Shown here piece after piece: positions 16,604 through 23,926 of a stretch of DNA of 29,607 bases. The stretch covers positions 1 to 29,607 of the forward strand of contig SFMO01000140.1 in assembly GCA_004554385.1 (NCBI GenBank). Direction: 5' to 3'. The stretch's first letter is position 1. Each line of letters begins with the position of its first letter. Made by a program: the position numbers and the translations under genes. The notes beneath the pieces are model-generated. The model was not told where the DNA came from, did not search any database, and was given only the letters and a program-made list of their open reading frames with translations. Source of the DNA: Ruminococcus flavefaciens (GTDB lineage: Bacteria; Bacillota; Clostridia; Oscillospirales; Ruminococcaceae).

Positions 16604-16702
16604 ATGAACACTAAAGAAGTATATACATCTCCTGAGCTTGAGATAATAAAGTTCGATAACGAGGACGTTATCACAACAAGCACTGAAGTTACAGGATATT
16701 AA
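16604..16702 (+). CDS. 32-residue peptide (PELEIIKFDNEDVITTS type)
   Basis: Small gene 19 bases after the preceding stop and just before the shared terminator. AAAGGAAG (16587-16594) lies 9 bases from the ATG. The peptide reads MNTKEVYTSPELEIIKF followed by DNEDVITTSTEVTGY. It is acidic and lacks Cys, a signal peptide and a membrane segment. Short peptides of the pattern Y-x-x-P-E-x-E-I-I-x-F-x-x-E-D-V-I-T-x-S are familiar from Clostridia and Ruminococcus genomes as hypothetical proteins; I know of no established function. No modification enzyme or transporter lies beside it, so a modified-peptide role is speculative. Position, ribosome-binding site and motif make it a likely real gene. Confidence 0.65.
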   Translation: MNTKEVYTSPELEIIKFDNEDVITTSTEVTGY

Positions 16703-16710
16703 TGATACAG

Positions 16711-16743
16711 AAGGGCAGCCTGATATGCAGGCTGCTCTTTTTT
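16711..16743 (+). terminator. Terminator after the peptide gene
   Basis: Stem GCAGCCTG (16715-16722) / CAGGCTGC (16728-16735), extended by AAGGG on the 5' side, 5-base loop, then CTTTTTT. Strong intrinsic terminator. Confidence 0.9.
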
Positions 16744-16830
16744 GTTGCATTACGCTTACAATATGAAAAGATATGCTCTGCGAAAATCAGCCGAGAATAA
16801 TCAAATATTCAAATTTGTGTACAATAACTA

Positions 16831-16859
16831 TTGAAAAACTTGGGCAAATATGATATAAT
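16831..16859 (+). promoter_or_regulatory. Sigma-A promoter of the diguanylate cyclase gene
   Basis: TTGAAA (16831-16836), 17-base spacer, TATAAT (16854-16859), extended by TG at 16851-16852. Confidence 0.8.
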
Positions 16860-16904
16860 ATATATAGTTTTAACACATGAATCTGTGAAAAAGGAGTAGT
16901 GACT

Positions 16905-18323
16905 ATGGATTTTGATTTTCATTTTTTCTCAGAACATATAAATTCAATGGCGAGTGTTTTTTCCGTCGAAGTATTTCCCGACGGTTCATACGGAAATATC
17001 CGTCTTGTGACCGGAAATGAAATTTTTTTCAAGAAATCTGACGACGACCGCGATAAGATCGGAGAAGAGGCCCTTTACAAAACTGAATTCTCACCGGATG
17101 AACCCTATGAGAATTATATGCCGAAGGATAAGAATTTCGAGGAATTCTGCTACAGAAGCGCTGTTCTTAATGAAACGCTCCATACCTACATTCACCCCGA
17201 AAGAATGCCTATGTGGCTGCATCTTACGGCAATACCGCTTAAAACGGACAAGCCCAATATCGGATACTGCGCTTTTGTGCAGAGTTTTTCAGAAGCGCCT
17301 GATTATTCTCTTAGGTCCAATACAGACCCTGTTGTTTCAGCAAATGTGCTGCAGATATGTATGAGGCTCCATGGCTCAAATGAATTCAGGAATACCATAC
17401 ATGATGTCATATCCGATATAAGAAAGATGTGCAAGGCGGAGCACTGCTGTATCCTTGAAACAGACGCTGCTTCCCGCAAATGTTCTCTTTTGTGTGAAGC
17501 ACTGAGCGAGGATACCAAGCTGTCATCAATGAATAAATACATTGATGACGATTTTTACGATATTGTTGACACATGGCACGGAAGTATCGCAGGAAGCACC
17601 TGCGTTATCATAAAAGATGAACACGGCTGGGAAGAACTGAAGAAGTCCAATCCTGTGTGGTATAACTCGATAAAGACTGCGGGAGCAAAAAACATCGTTC
17701 TGTTCCCTCTGAAGCACCATGATGATACACTGGGATATATATGGGCTGTCAACTTTGATGCGGACAAAACCCACAAGATCAAGGAAATGCTTGAGCTTTC
17801 ATCGTATTACATAGCTTCTGAGCTTGCAGGGTATCAGGTGTTCAACAAGCTCGAAACTCTCAGCTCAAAGGATATGCTTACGGGTATACTCAACAGAAAT
17901 GCCATGAATAACCGCGTTGACACTTTGATCGCAGATGAAACAGAATCTTCTGACCCTGTCTGCATAATATTTGCCGATCTGAACGGTCTGAAGCAGGTAA
18001 ATGATAACGACGGACATTTTGCAGGCGACCTTCTGCTGAAGGACGCGGCACTTACGCTTCAGAAGCATTTTCCCGAATATGAGATATACCGCGCAGGCGG
18101 CGATGAGTTCATGGTTCTTGCCATTGAGAGTGATAAAGAAAAGCTGGAAAAGCAGATAATGAAATTCAAGGGTGCGACTGCTTCTCCTGACGGTGTGTGC
18201 TTCGCTGTAGGCTGGAGCTTCAGCACCATTGGAGAAATACGGAAAGCACTGCATGAGGCAGATGTGAATATGTATGCGGATAAGGAGGAATACTACAGAA
18301 AGTATCCTGAAAGAAGAAGATAA
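16905..18323 (+). CDS. GAF-GGDEF diguanylate cyclase
   Basis: Predicted 472 residues, cytosolic, with no membrane segment. ATG at 16905 is preferred to the in-frame GTG at 16899 because AAAGGAG (about 16890-16896) is correctly spaced for it. The N-terminal about 150 residues are PAS-like at best. A GAF-like sensor domain lies at about 155-310 (AEHCCILETDAA ... IVLFPLKHHDDTLGYIWAV). The C-terminal cyclase domain at about 318-472 carries LTGILNRNAM, IIFADLNGLKQVNDNDGH and the intact active site RAGGDEF, so it should convert two GTP into cyclic di-GMP. The inhibitory RxxD site five residues before GGDEF is absent, suggesting no product feedback through that site. It has its own promoter and terminator. 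A link to attachment or cellulosome control is plausible but not shown. Confidence 0.9.
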   Translation: MDFDFHFFSEHINSMASVFSVEVFPDGSYGNIRLVTGNEIFFKKSDDDRDKIGEEALYKTEFSPDEPYENYMPKDKNFEEFCYRSAVLNETLHTYIHPERMPMWLHLTAIPLKTDKPNIGYCAFVQSFSEAPDYSLRSNTDPVVSANVLQICMRLHGSNEFRNTIHDVISDIRKMCKAEHCCILETDAASRKCSLLCEALSEDTKLSSMNKYIDDDFYDIVDTWHGSIAGSTCVIIKDEHGWEELKKSNPVWYNSIKTAGAKNIVLFPLKHHDDTLGYIWAVNFDADKTHKIKEMLELSSYYIASELAGYQVFNKLETLSSKDMLTGILNRNAMNNRVDTLIADETESSDPVCIIFADLNGLKQVNDNDGHFAGDLLLKDAALTLQKHFPEYEIYRAGGDEFMVLAIESDKEKLEKQIMKFKGATASPDGVCFAVGWSFSTIGEIRKALHEADVNMYADKEEYYRKYPERRR

Positions 18324-18327
18324 AAAT

Positions 18328-18372
18328 ACAGCGGCATGGGAGAGCAGATTATGCTTTCCTGTGCTGTTTTTT
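18328..18372 (+). terminator. Terminator of the diguanylate cyclase gene
   Basis: Imperfect long stem opening with ACAGC (18328-18332) and closing with GCTGT (18363-18367), with inner pairing of GGGAGAGCA and TGCTTTCC, followed by six T. Confidence 0.75.
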
Positions 18373-18468
18373 CGTTATTATAACGATTTGAATGAAGGTA
18401 TTGTCAATATTTTTGGCAAATCTACAGATAAGTGCCTTGATTTGTCCACCTTTGAATTATTTTTTGAG

Positions 18469-18498
18469 TTGATTTGTCGTAGGAAAATGTGTTATTAT
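18469..18498 (+). promoter_or_regulatory. Likely promoter of the dockerin esterase gene
   Basis: TTGATT (18469-18474), 18-base spacer, TATTAT (18493-18498). Weaker than the other promoters here; it leaves a leader of about 60 bases. Confidence 0.5.
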
Positions 18499-18566
18499 AA
18501 ATGTATAAGCTATGTATAGCTTAATAGATATAAACAGGGGAATAATAATTCAAGGAGGAATGCTTA

Positions 18567-20405
18567 ATGAAAAAAACAAATAAATTCAAACGTGTATTGA
18601 CAGGCATTATGACCTGTTCCATGCTGTGCACTTCAATGGCAGCTTTGCCCGCGAATCAGGACATGTACGCAGCAGGTGCTGAAAATGTGGTCTGGGGAGA
18701 TGCAAACTGCGATGAGCAGGTCGACTTCGCAGATGCTGTACTTATTATGCAGTGTCTCGCCAATCCTGACAAGTACGGTGTCGGCAAGGAAGGCGGTATC
18801 ACAGAGAAGGGTATGGCTAACGGTGACGTAAGCAACAGCGGTGACGGTATTACTACCATGGACGCACTTGCCATACAGAAGTATCTGCTCGGTCTTATCC
18901 ATTCACTTCCGGAGAGCGTATCTGAAGTAAAGACAGATACAACAACTACTACTGCTTCTGAAACTACCACTACCACAACAACCACTACAACAACAACAAC
19001 AACTACTACTACGACAACTACCACTTCTACAACAACTACAACTACTCCTACAACAACCTCCACCACAACTACTACTGTTCCCGCTATCGATACCAGGAAG
19101 GAGTCCTTTGAGTCAGGTGTAAACGGCTGGACAGCAAGAGGCGGCGTTTCTTTAGACTCAGAGAGCAGCCATTATTACTCAGGCAGCAATTCGGTAAGAG
19201 TATCCGGCAGAACAGCGGCATGGAACGGTATAAACTACAGCCTCGGAAGCGATTTTGCGCCAGGCGATACATACAGCTTCTCCGCAGCAGTAATGCAGCC
19301 CACTGATTCAACCCAGGAGATGAAGCTTCAGCTTCAGTACAAGGACGCTTCTGATGAGGTGAATTATGTCAATATAGCTAAGGCTGATGTTGAGGGAAAG
19401 AAGTGGACAAAGCTTGAGAATACAGCCTATACCATTCCTTCAGATGCCACAGAGATAAACTTCTATATCGAATCAACAGAAGGCACCTTCGATTTCTATG
19501 TTGATGATGTTCAGTTCGCAGCTGAGGGCACAAGCTCGGCAGTTACTACAGGCGGCGGAAAAGTCGGCGAAATAAAGGTAAGCAACTTCAAATACAATGC
19601 AAATCCTCAGTATAAGGCTGCACCTGACAGCTACTTCAAGCAGCCTGCAAACCACGGTACTGTTGTCAAGGAAAACTACAACGGTATCAACGGCAACAAG
19701 AATATGTACGTATATCTTCCATATGGCTATGACAAGTCCAAGAAGTACAACGTATTCTACCTCATGCACGGCGGCGGAGAGAGCGAGGAGACCTGCTTCA
19801 ACGACAATAACATCAATATCGACATCATGCTTGATAACATGATCGCAAACGGCGATATAGAGCCGATGATCGTTGTAACTCCTACATTCAACAAGGCTCC
19901 CAGCGCTGACGGTGTATGGGAGGAAATGCGAAAGAGCATTATCCCTTACGTTGAAAATAAGTACTCTACATATGCAGGCGGAAATACATCTATTGAAGGC
20001 CTTAAAGCATCAAGATACCACCGTGCATACGGCGGATTCTCCATGGGCGGCGGTTCGACATGGGCTAACTTCAACAATAACATTGACATCATCGCATACT
20101 TCATGCCTCTGTCAGGTCACTGCTGGGACGGCGCAGGCAAGGTCCTCAATTCAGCAAGAAAATCAGGCTTCAAGAAGAATGAGTACTTTGTATTTGCTGC
20201 AACAGGTACCGAAGACATCGCATACGGCAATATGGTGCCGATGATAAACGAGCTGAAGAAGAATACAGATGTGTTCACATACACAGCCGATTTCTCAAAG
20301 GGCAACCTTTACTTCCTCGAAGCAAAGGGCAATGTACACTGGTGGCCGCAGGTACGTCATTACATCTATGACGCACTCCCTTACTTCTTCCATGAGGGAC
20401 AGTAA
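18567..20405 (+). CDS. Secreted dockerin-CBM-CE1 esterase (feruloyl/acetyl xylan esterase)
   Basis: Predicted 612 residues, start after AAGGAGG. Signal peptide about 1-32, then an N-terminal dockerin about 44-112 (GDANCDEQVDFADAVLIMQC, NPDKY, DGITTMDALAIQKYLLG), a 46-residue, almost pure Thr linker (125-170), a CBM22/CBM4_9-like beta-sandwich about 174-318 (FESGVNGWTARGGVS ... FYVDDVQFA), and a CE1 alpha/beta-hydrolase about 335-612. The esterase shows VYLPYGYDKSKKYNVFYLMHGGG, the nucleophile elbow GFSMGG (Ser492), a likely acid Asp550 (TGTEDIAYG) and His591 (GNVHWW). CE1 enzymes release ferulate or acetate from arabinoxylan; which of these applies here cannot be told. The dockerin should place it on a scaffoldin. 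The dockerin is at the N-terminus, unlike most neighbours. Confidence 0.92.
   Translation: MKKTNKFKRVLTGIMTCSMLCTSMAALPANQDMYAAGAENVVWGDANCDEQVDFADAVLIMQCLANPDKYGVGKEGGITEKGMANGDVSNSGDGITTMDALAIQKYLLGLIHSLPESVSEVKTDTTTTTASETTTTTTTTTTTTTTTTTTTTTSTTTTTTPTTTSTTTTTVPAIDTRKESFESGVNGWTARGGVSLDSESSHYYSGSNSVRVSGRTAAWNGINYSLGSDFAPGDTYSFSAAVMQPTDSTQEMKLQLQYKDASDEVNYVNIAKADVEGKKWTKLENTAYTIPSDATEINFYIESTEGTFDFYVDDVQFAAEGTSSAVTTGGGKVGEIKVSNFKYNANPQYKAAPDSYFKQPANHGTVVKENYNGINGNKNMYVYLPYGYDKSKKYNVFYLMHGGGESEETCFNDNNINIDIMLDNMIANGDIEPMIVVTPTFNKAPSADGVWEEMRKSIIPYVENKYSTYAGGNTSIEGLKASRYHRAYGGFSMGGGSTWANFNNNIDIIAYFMPLSGHCWDGAGKVLNSARKSGFKKNEYFVFAATGTEDIAYGNMVPMINELKKNTDVFTYTADFSKGNLYFLEAKGNVHWWPQVRHYIYDALPYFFHEGQ
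18939..19076 (+). repeat. ACN-repeat Thr linker tract
   Basis: A stretch of 46 codons, nearly all Thr, with all four ACN codons mixed. The mixing interrupts long pure trinucleotide runs. Read on the other strand it gives a poly-Val frame, which is not a gene. Confidence 0.85.
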
Positions 20406-20453
20406 TAAATCGATTTTAAGAATAAAATATATCCCCTGAATAACTCAGACAAA

Positions 20454-20482
20454 AAGGCTCCGAACCAAATGGTCGGAGCCTT
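20454..20482 (+). terminator. Terminator of the dockerin esterase gene
   Basis: Stem AAGGCTCCGA (20454-20463) / TCGGAGCCTT (20473-20482), 9-base loop, weak T tail. The core stem matches the terminators at 4884 and 29130. Confidence 0.8.
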
Positions 20483-20553
20483 GTCATATAATGTCGGAAT
20501 TTACCATATAATGCAGTGACCGATCATCGCATAATGTGAAAGGAGCAACCGAA

Positions 20554-20745
20554 ATGAAAAGAGTACACAGAAAAATAGTAAGCGGAGCGCTGCTTTGCGG
20601 CTGTGCGCTGTTCACACTGTATGGAGCGTCACGTATCGCCGAAAGAGCTGAAAACGGAGCAATTCCCGTATCAATAAGTGGTATTGAGAATGAGATCCCG
20701 ATGATTGTTCTGGACGGGGGACATGAGGCGTCAACTAAAACATGA
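20554..20745 (+). pseudogene. Remnant of a secreted N-acetylmuramoyl-L-alanine amidase
   Basis: A 63-codon frame with a good ribosome-binding site (AAAGGAGC, 20539-20546), a signal anchor (KIVSGALLCGCALFTLYGAS) and then IPMIVLDGGHE, which matches the first strand and metal-binding His of the Amidase_3 family (usual form IVLDPGHGG). The frame stops within ten codons of this motif, while the family's catalytic domain needs about 170 residues. The rest is missing, so this is a truncated, non-functional gene. A small membrane protein with a chance match is the alternative. Confidence 0.6.
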
Positions 20746-20768
20746 CTTCAGAGCATTGTATATAAAAA

Positions 20769-20793
20769 AATTGCCCTCGATCTGAGGGCAATT
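20769..20793 (+). terminator. Hairpin between two gene remnants
   Basis: Stem AATTGCCCTC (20769-20778) / GAGGGCAATT (20784-20793), T-rich on the + strand and A-rich before it, so it could act in both directions between converging genes. Confidence 0.7.
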
Positions 20794-20821
20794 CTGTTTG
20801 ATAGTTTTGCTTATCAGCAAT

Positions 20822-20977
20822 TTATTTGTTCATATCGGTCTTTACGCTGTTATATTCCTCTGTTATCTCCTTGTCAGGAGCTTTAGTCAGAAGCGATACA
20901 ACTACTATTGATATAAATGCACATATGTAAGACCTCATATAAATCATTAAGGTGAAGCGGAACATCATACAGCTCAT
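20822..20977 (-). pseudogene. C-terminal remnant of a sodium:solute symporter-like transporter
   Basis: On the minus strand a frame ends at 20822 with YICAFISIVVVSLLTKAP, then DKEITEEYNSVKTDMNK. A last transmembrane helix followed by SLLTK-x-P and a short charged tail is typical of SSS-family (PutP/PanF-like) symporters. Upstream the similarity ends within about 20 codons and the frame stops at 20993, so the other twelve or so helices are absent. It converges on the amidase remnant with a hairpin between. The family call rests on a short stretch. Confidence 0.5.
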
Positions 20978-21031
20978 GCGCACTTTTTCGCGTCAGAGTC
21001 ATGTCAGGCGGGAGATTTTTTGCCGCGATTG

Positions 21032-21060
21032 TTGCTGTTTTTTTAATTCTGTGTTATAAT
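21032..21060 (+). promoter_or_regulatory. Promoter of fbp
   Basis: TTGCTG (21032-21037), 17-base spacer, TATAAT (21055-21060), extended by TG at 21052-21053. Confidence 0.75.
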
Positions 21061-21113
21061 GAATGCAAATGACGATATATTCAAATAATTGATATACAGT
21101 ACGGAGTGATGAT

Positions 21114-23030
21114 ATGGATATAAAATACCTTAGACTTCTTGCAAAAGAGTACCCGACTATAGAGAGTGCAGCAAGTGAGATAATCAATCTTTCGGCTATA
21201 CGCAGTCTTCCAAAAGGCACTGAATACTTTTTCAGCGATATTCACGGCGAATATGAGGCTTTCCTGCATATGCTGAGAAGTGCTTCGGGCATGATAAAAA
21301 TAAAGATAGACCTTGTTCTCGGCAAGACCGTTTCCGCGGCTGACCGCGAAAAGCTGGCGGAGCTCATATACTATCCCGAAAAAGAGATAGCACGTCGTAC
21401 AAACAGCGGCGAGCTGTCTGATGAGTGGAAGAGACTTACTATATATCGCCTGATACTTGTGTGTGAGACAGTTTCGGCTAAGTATACCCGTTCTCGCATA
21501 AGAAAGAGGATACCCGAGGATATGGTGTATATACTTGACGAGCTTCTCAATGTTACCGACGACGTCAACAAGGACTATTACTACGACGAGATAATCAGTG
21601 CGATAATCAGTACGGGCATTGCAGAGACCTTTATCATTTCCCTGTGCAAGCTGATACAGTCTGTCAGCATCGACAGGCTTCATATCATAGGCGATATTTT
21701 TGACAGAGGTCCCCGTGCTGACGTGATAACAGACGAGCTTATGAAAATGCATGATGTTGATATACAGTGGGGCAACCACGATATTTCATGGATGGGAGCT
21801 GCCGCAGGGAACAATGCTCTTATTGCAAATGTTATCCGCATTGCCATGAGATACAATAATTTCGATGTTCTTGAAGACGGCTACGGACTTAATCTCCGCG
21901 CACTTGCGGTATTTGCAGCCGAGACCTATGAAAACGATGATTGCAGGCTCTATATGCCAAACGCTCTTGATGATAATATCTACGATCCCGTTGACCTCAG
22001 GCTTGCGGCTAAAATGCACAAGGCTATCACTGTTATACAGATGAAGCTTGAGGGACAGCTTATATCAAAGCACCCTGAGTGGGAAATGTCAGACCGTGAC
22101 CTCTTTGGCAGGACTGATTTCAGAAAAGGCACTGTGAGCATAGACGGCAGAGAGCATGAACTCCTTGACAAGAGCTTTCCAACAGTCGATCCTGAGTCAC
22201 CGCTGACTCTTTCCGAAGGCGAGGCAGAGCTTATGAAGGTGCTCAAAGCTACATTCCGCCACAGCGAAAAGCTTCAGAGGCATATACGCTTTATTTATGC
22301 AAAGGGAGCTATGTATAAGACCTGCAACAATAATCTTCTTTTCCACGGCTGTATACCTATGGACGAGAATGGTGAACTGCAAAGTGTGGAGATACGCGGT
22401 CAGAAGTACTCGGGAAAGGCGCTTCTCGACAAACTGGGTGAACTGGTGAATCAGGCTTATTTCAGCAGCGGAGAGGAAAAGGAGTACGCCAATGACTTCA
22501 TGTGGTATCTCTGGTGCGGACCTAAGTCTCCGCTCTACGGAAAGGACAAAATGGCGTTCTTTGAGCGCGGGCTTCTTGCGGATAAGTCGCTCCATACCGA
22601 GAATTACAACGCTTACTATACATTCTCGGAAAAAGCTGAGATCTGTATGTCTCTGCTTGATATGTTCGGACTGGATTCTGAAAGAGGACATATCATAAAC
22701 GGTCATGTTCCCGTTAAGATCAAGAACGGAGAGAGCCCGGTAAAGGCTGACGGAAAGCTTTTCGTCATTGACGGCGGAATCTCAAAGGCTTATCAGACTA
22801 CTACAGGTATCGCGGGATATACGCTGATATACGACTCTCACAGTCTCAATCTTGCCGAGCACAAGCCGTTTAAGGCAGGAGAGAGCGGCAACACTCCGAC
22901 TATCCGTCTTGTGGAAAAGCTTGAGCACCGTGCGAATATTTCCGATACCGACAAAGGCGAGGAGATAATGGACAAGATCAATGATCTGCGACAGCTTCTT
23001 GAAGCCTACAAGGCAGGCGCGATCAAGTGA
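21114..23030 (+). CDS. fbp: Fructose-1,6-bisphosphatase, class III
   Basis: A 638-residue cytosolic enzyme that hydrolyses fructose 1,6-bisphosphate to fructose 6-phosphate in gluconeogenesis. The length fits the Firmicutes class III family (about 640-670 residues, B. subtilis Fbp type). Metallophosphatase motifs are intact: FSDIHGEYEAF near residues 40-50, GDIFDRGPR near 197-205 and WGNHDISWMGAAAG near 222-235, plus a later HGCIPMDENGE and INGHVPV that complete the metal site. The ATG at 21114 follows GGAG (21103-21106). It has its own promoter and no co-transcribed partner. In a fibre-degrading anaerobe it would support sugar phosphate synthesis during growth on plant polymers and fermentation acids. 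It is the only clear housekeeping gene in the window. Confidence 0.95.
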   Translation: MDIKYLRLLAKEYPTIESAASEIINLSAIRSLPKGTEYFFSDIHGEYEAFLHMLRSASGMIKIKIDLVLGKTVSAADREKLAELIYYPEKEIARRTNSGELSDEWKRLTIYRLILVCETVSAKYTRSRIRKRIPEDMVYILDELLNVTDDVNKDYYYDEIISAIISTGIAETFIISLCKLIQSVSIDRLHIIGDIFDRGPRADVITDELMKMHDVDIQWGNHDISWMGAAAGNNALIANVIRIAMRYNNFDVLEDGYGLNLRALAVFAAETYENDDCRLYMPNALDDNIYDPVDLRLAAKMHKAITVIQMKLEGQLISKHPEWEMSDRDLFGRTDFRKGTVSIDGREHELLDKSFPTVDPESPLTLSEGEAELMKVLKATFRHSEKLQRHIRFIYAKGAMYKTCNNNLLFHGCIPMDENGELQSVEIRGQKYSGKALLDKLGELVNQAYFSSGEEKEYANDFMWYLWCGPKSPLYGKDKMAFFERGLLADKSLHTENYNAYYTFSEKAEICMSLLDMFGLDSERGHIINGHVPVKIKNGESPVKADGKLFVIDGGISKAYQTTTGIAGYTLIYDSHSLNLAEHKPFKAGESGNTPTIRLVEKLEHRANISDTDKGEEIMDKINDLRQLLEAYKAGAIK

Positions 23031-23316
23031 ATAAATAAGGCGTTGCAGTAATTTGATCTGAAGGCAAAGCGGAAGGTCAAGGGCTTTTCCGAAGTCTGAT
23101 GATAAGCCGCAGAGTTATCGCCCTGTAGTTCTGAATGAAGATGACGAGGTCATAACTACTCGTGATAAGGTCTATATTTCTTGCATTGTGATATAGTTAT
23201 TGTAAAATAAGCGACAGTAATACTGAATAAAAAAACAGCTGTGAATACAGCATAACGTACAAATTTAAGCTTTTCAAAAAAATCAGAAAAAAGCGCGTAG
23301 TTTTCCTTTCTTATAT
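23031..23316 (+). other. Intergenic region with a possible protein fragment
   Basis: No complete gene is visible. Bases 23095-23196 read SDDKPQSYRPVVLNEDDEV, then ITTRDKVYISCIVI and stop, which looks protein-like but has no start codon or ribosome-binding site and stops upstream; it may be a relic or chance. A small hairpin GCTGT/ACAGC lies at 23238-23251. A weak promoter-like pair TTGCAT (23181-23186) and TAAAAT (23203-23208) could serve the sigma gene downstream. No clear terminator for fbp was found. Confidence 0.3.
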
Positions 23317-23333
23317 CGTCTAATAAGTGAAAG
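23317..23333 (+). promoter_or_regulatory. Conserved CGTCTAATAAGTGAAAG box before sigma gene 3
   Basis: Identical over 16 bases to the copy at 165-180, and sharing CTAATAAGTGAA with 7819-7830. It ends 34 bases before the start codon. ECF-type -10 is the favoured reading. Confidence 0.5.
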
Positions 23334-23365
23334 CCGATGAGAGGCTTTCAGGAAGGAGTAGTTCA

Positions 23366-23926
23366 ATGAATAACGGTGCAAGTAGCTACCGCCGTTTTCG
23401 TGACTATGGTGATGTACAGGGACTGGATGAGATAATAATAGAATACAGCGACGGTCTGATACTGTACCTGACAAGTATAGTCGGGAACATTCAGACGGCA
23501 GAAGAGCTGACGGAAGATACTTTTGTGCTGCTCGGTACTAAAAAGCCGAAGTTCAGAGAGAAAAGCTCCTTCAAGACATGGCTCTATGCCATCGGAAGGA
23601 ATATTGCGATAGATCACCTTCGCAGGACTGCCGGAAAGACGTGTGTTTCTATTGAAGAGATGCCTGAGATGACAGATGATGAAACTGCTGTTGAAGAAGC
23701 ATATATCAAAAAGGAACAGCAGATAACGATACATAAGGCGATGCGTAAGCTTCACCCGAAATATCAGCAGGTGCTCTGGCTCATTTATTTTGAAGGATTC
23801 AGCAATAAGGAAGCAGCAAAGATAATGAAGAAAAGTCTGCGGAGCCTTGAATCCATTCTATACCGTGCTCGGAAATCACTCAGGACACAGCTTGAAACGG
23901 AGGGCTTTGAATATGTTGAAGCATGA
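23366..23926 (+). CDS. ECF-like sigma-70 family RNA polymerase sigma factor (locus 3)
   Basis: A 186-residue sigma factor, paralogous to those at 212 and 7868. The ATG at 23366 follows GGAAGGAG and gives the shared MNNGASSY start; an in-frame ATG at 23327 lies inside the conserved upstream box and is rejected. Region 2 is about residues 22-90 (KSSFKTWLYAIGRNIAIDHLRR) and region 4 about 119-179 (YFEGFSNKEAAKIMKKSLRS). The end of the gene supplies GGAGGG (23899-23904) for the overlapping membrane protein gene. Its partner has a different ectodomain from those of loci 1 and 2, so it probably answers another signal. Confidence 0.9.
   Translation: MNNGASSYRRFRDYGDVQGLDEIIIEYSDGLILYLTSIVGNIQTAEELTEDTFVLLGTKKPKFREKSSFKTWLYAIGRNIAIDHLRRTAGKTCVSIEEMPEMTDDETAVEEAYIKKEQQITIHKAMRKLHPKYQQVLWLIYFEGFSNKEAAKIMKKSLRSLESILYRARKSLRTQLETEGFEYVEA

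Noticed and set aside
16899..16907. GTG at 16899 as start of the diguanylate cyclase
   Set aside because: It sits right against the Shine-Dalgarno sequence; the ATG at 16905 has normal spacing.
18656..19066. Poly-Val frame on the minus strand
   Set aside because: It is the shadow of the Thr linker (ACN repeats) of the dockerin esterase and has no ribosome-binding site or recognisable domain.
18939..19076. Repeat tract considered as a CRISPR-like or satellite array
   Set aside because: The repeats are triplets in frame coding Thr, with no spacers; an ordinary glycosylated-type linker in this group.
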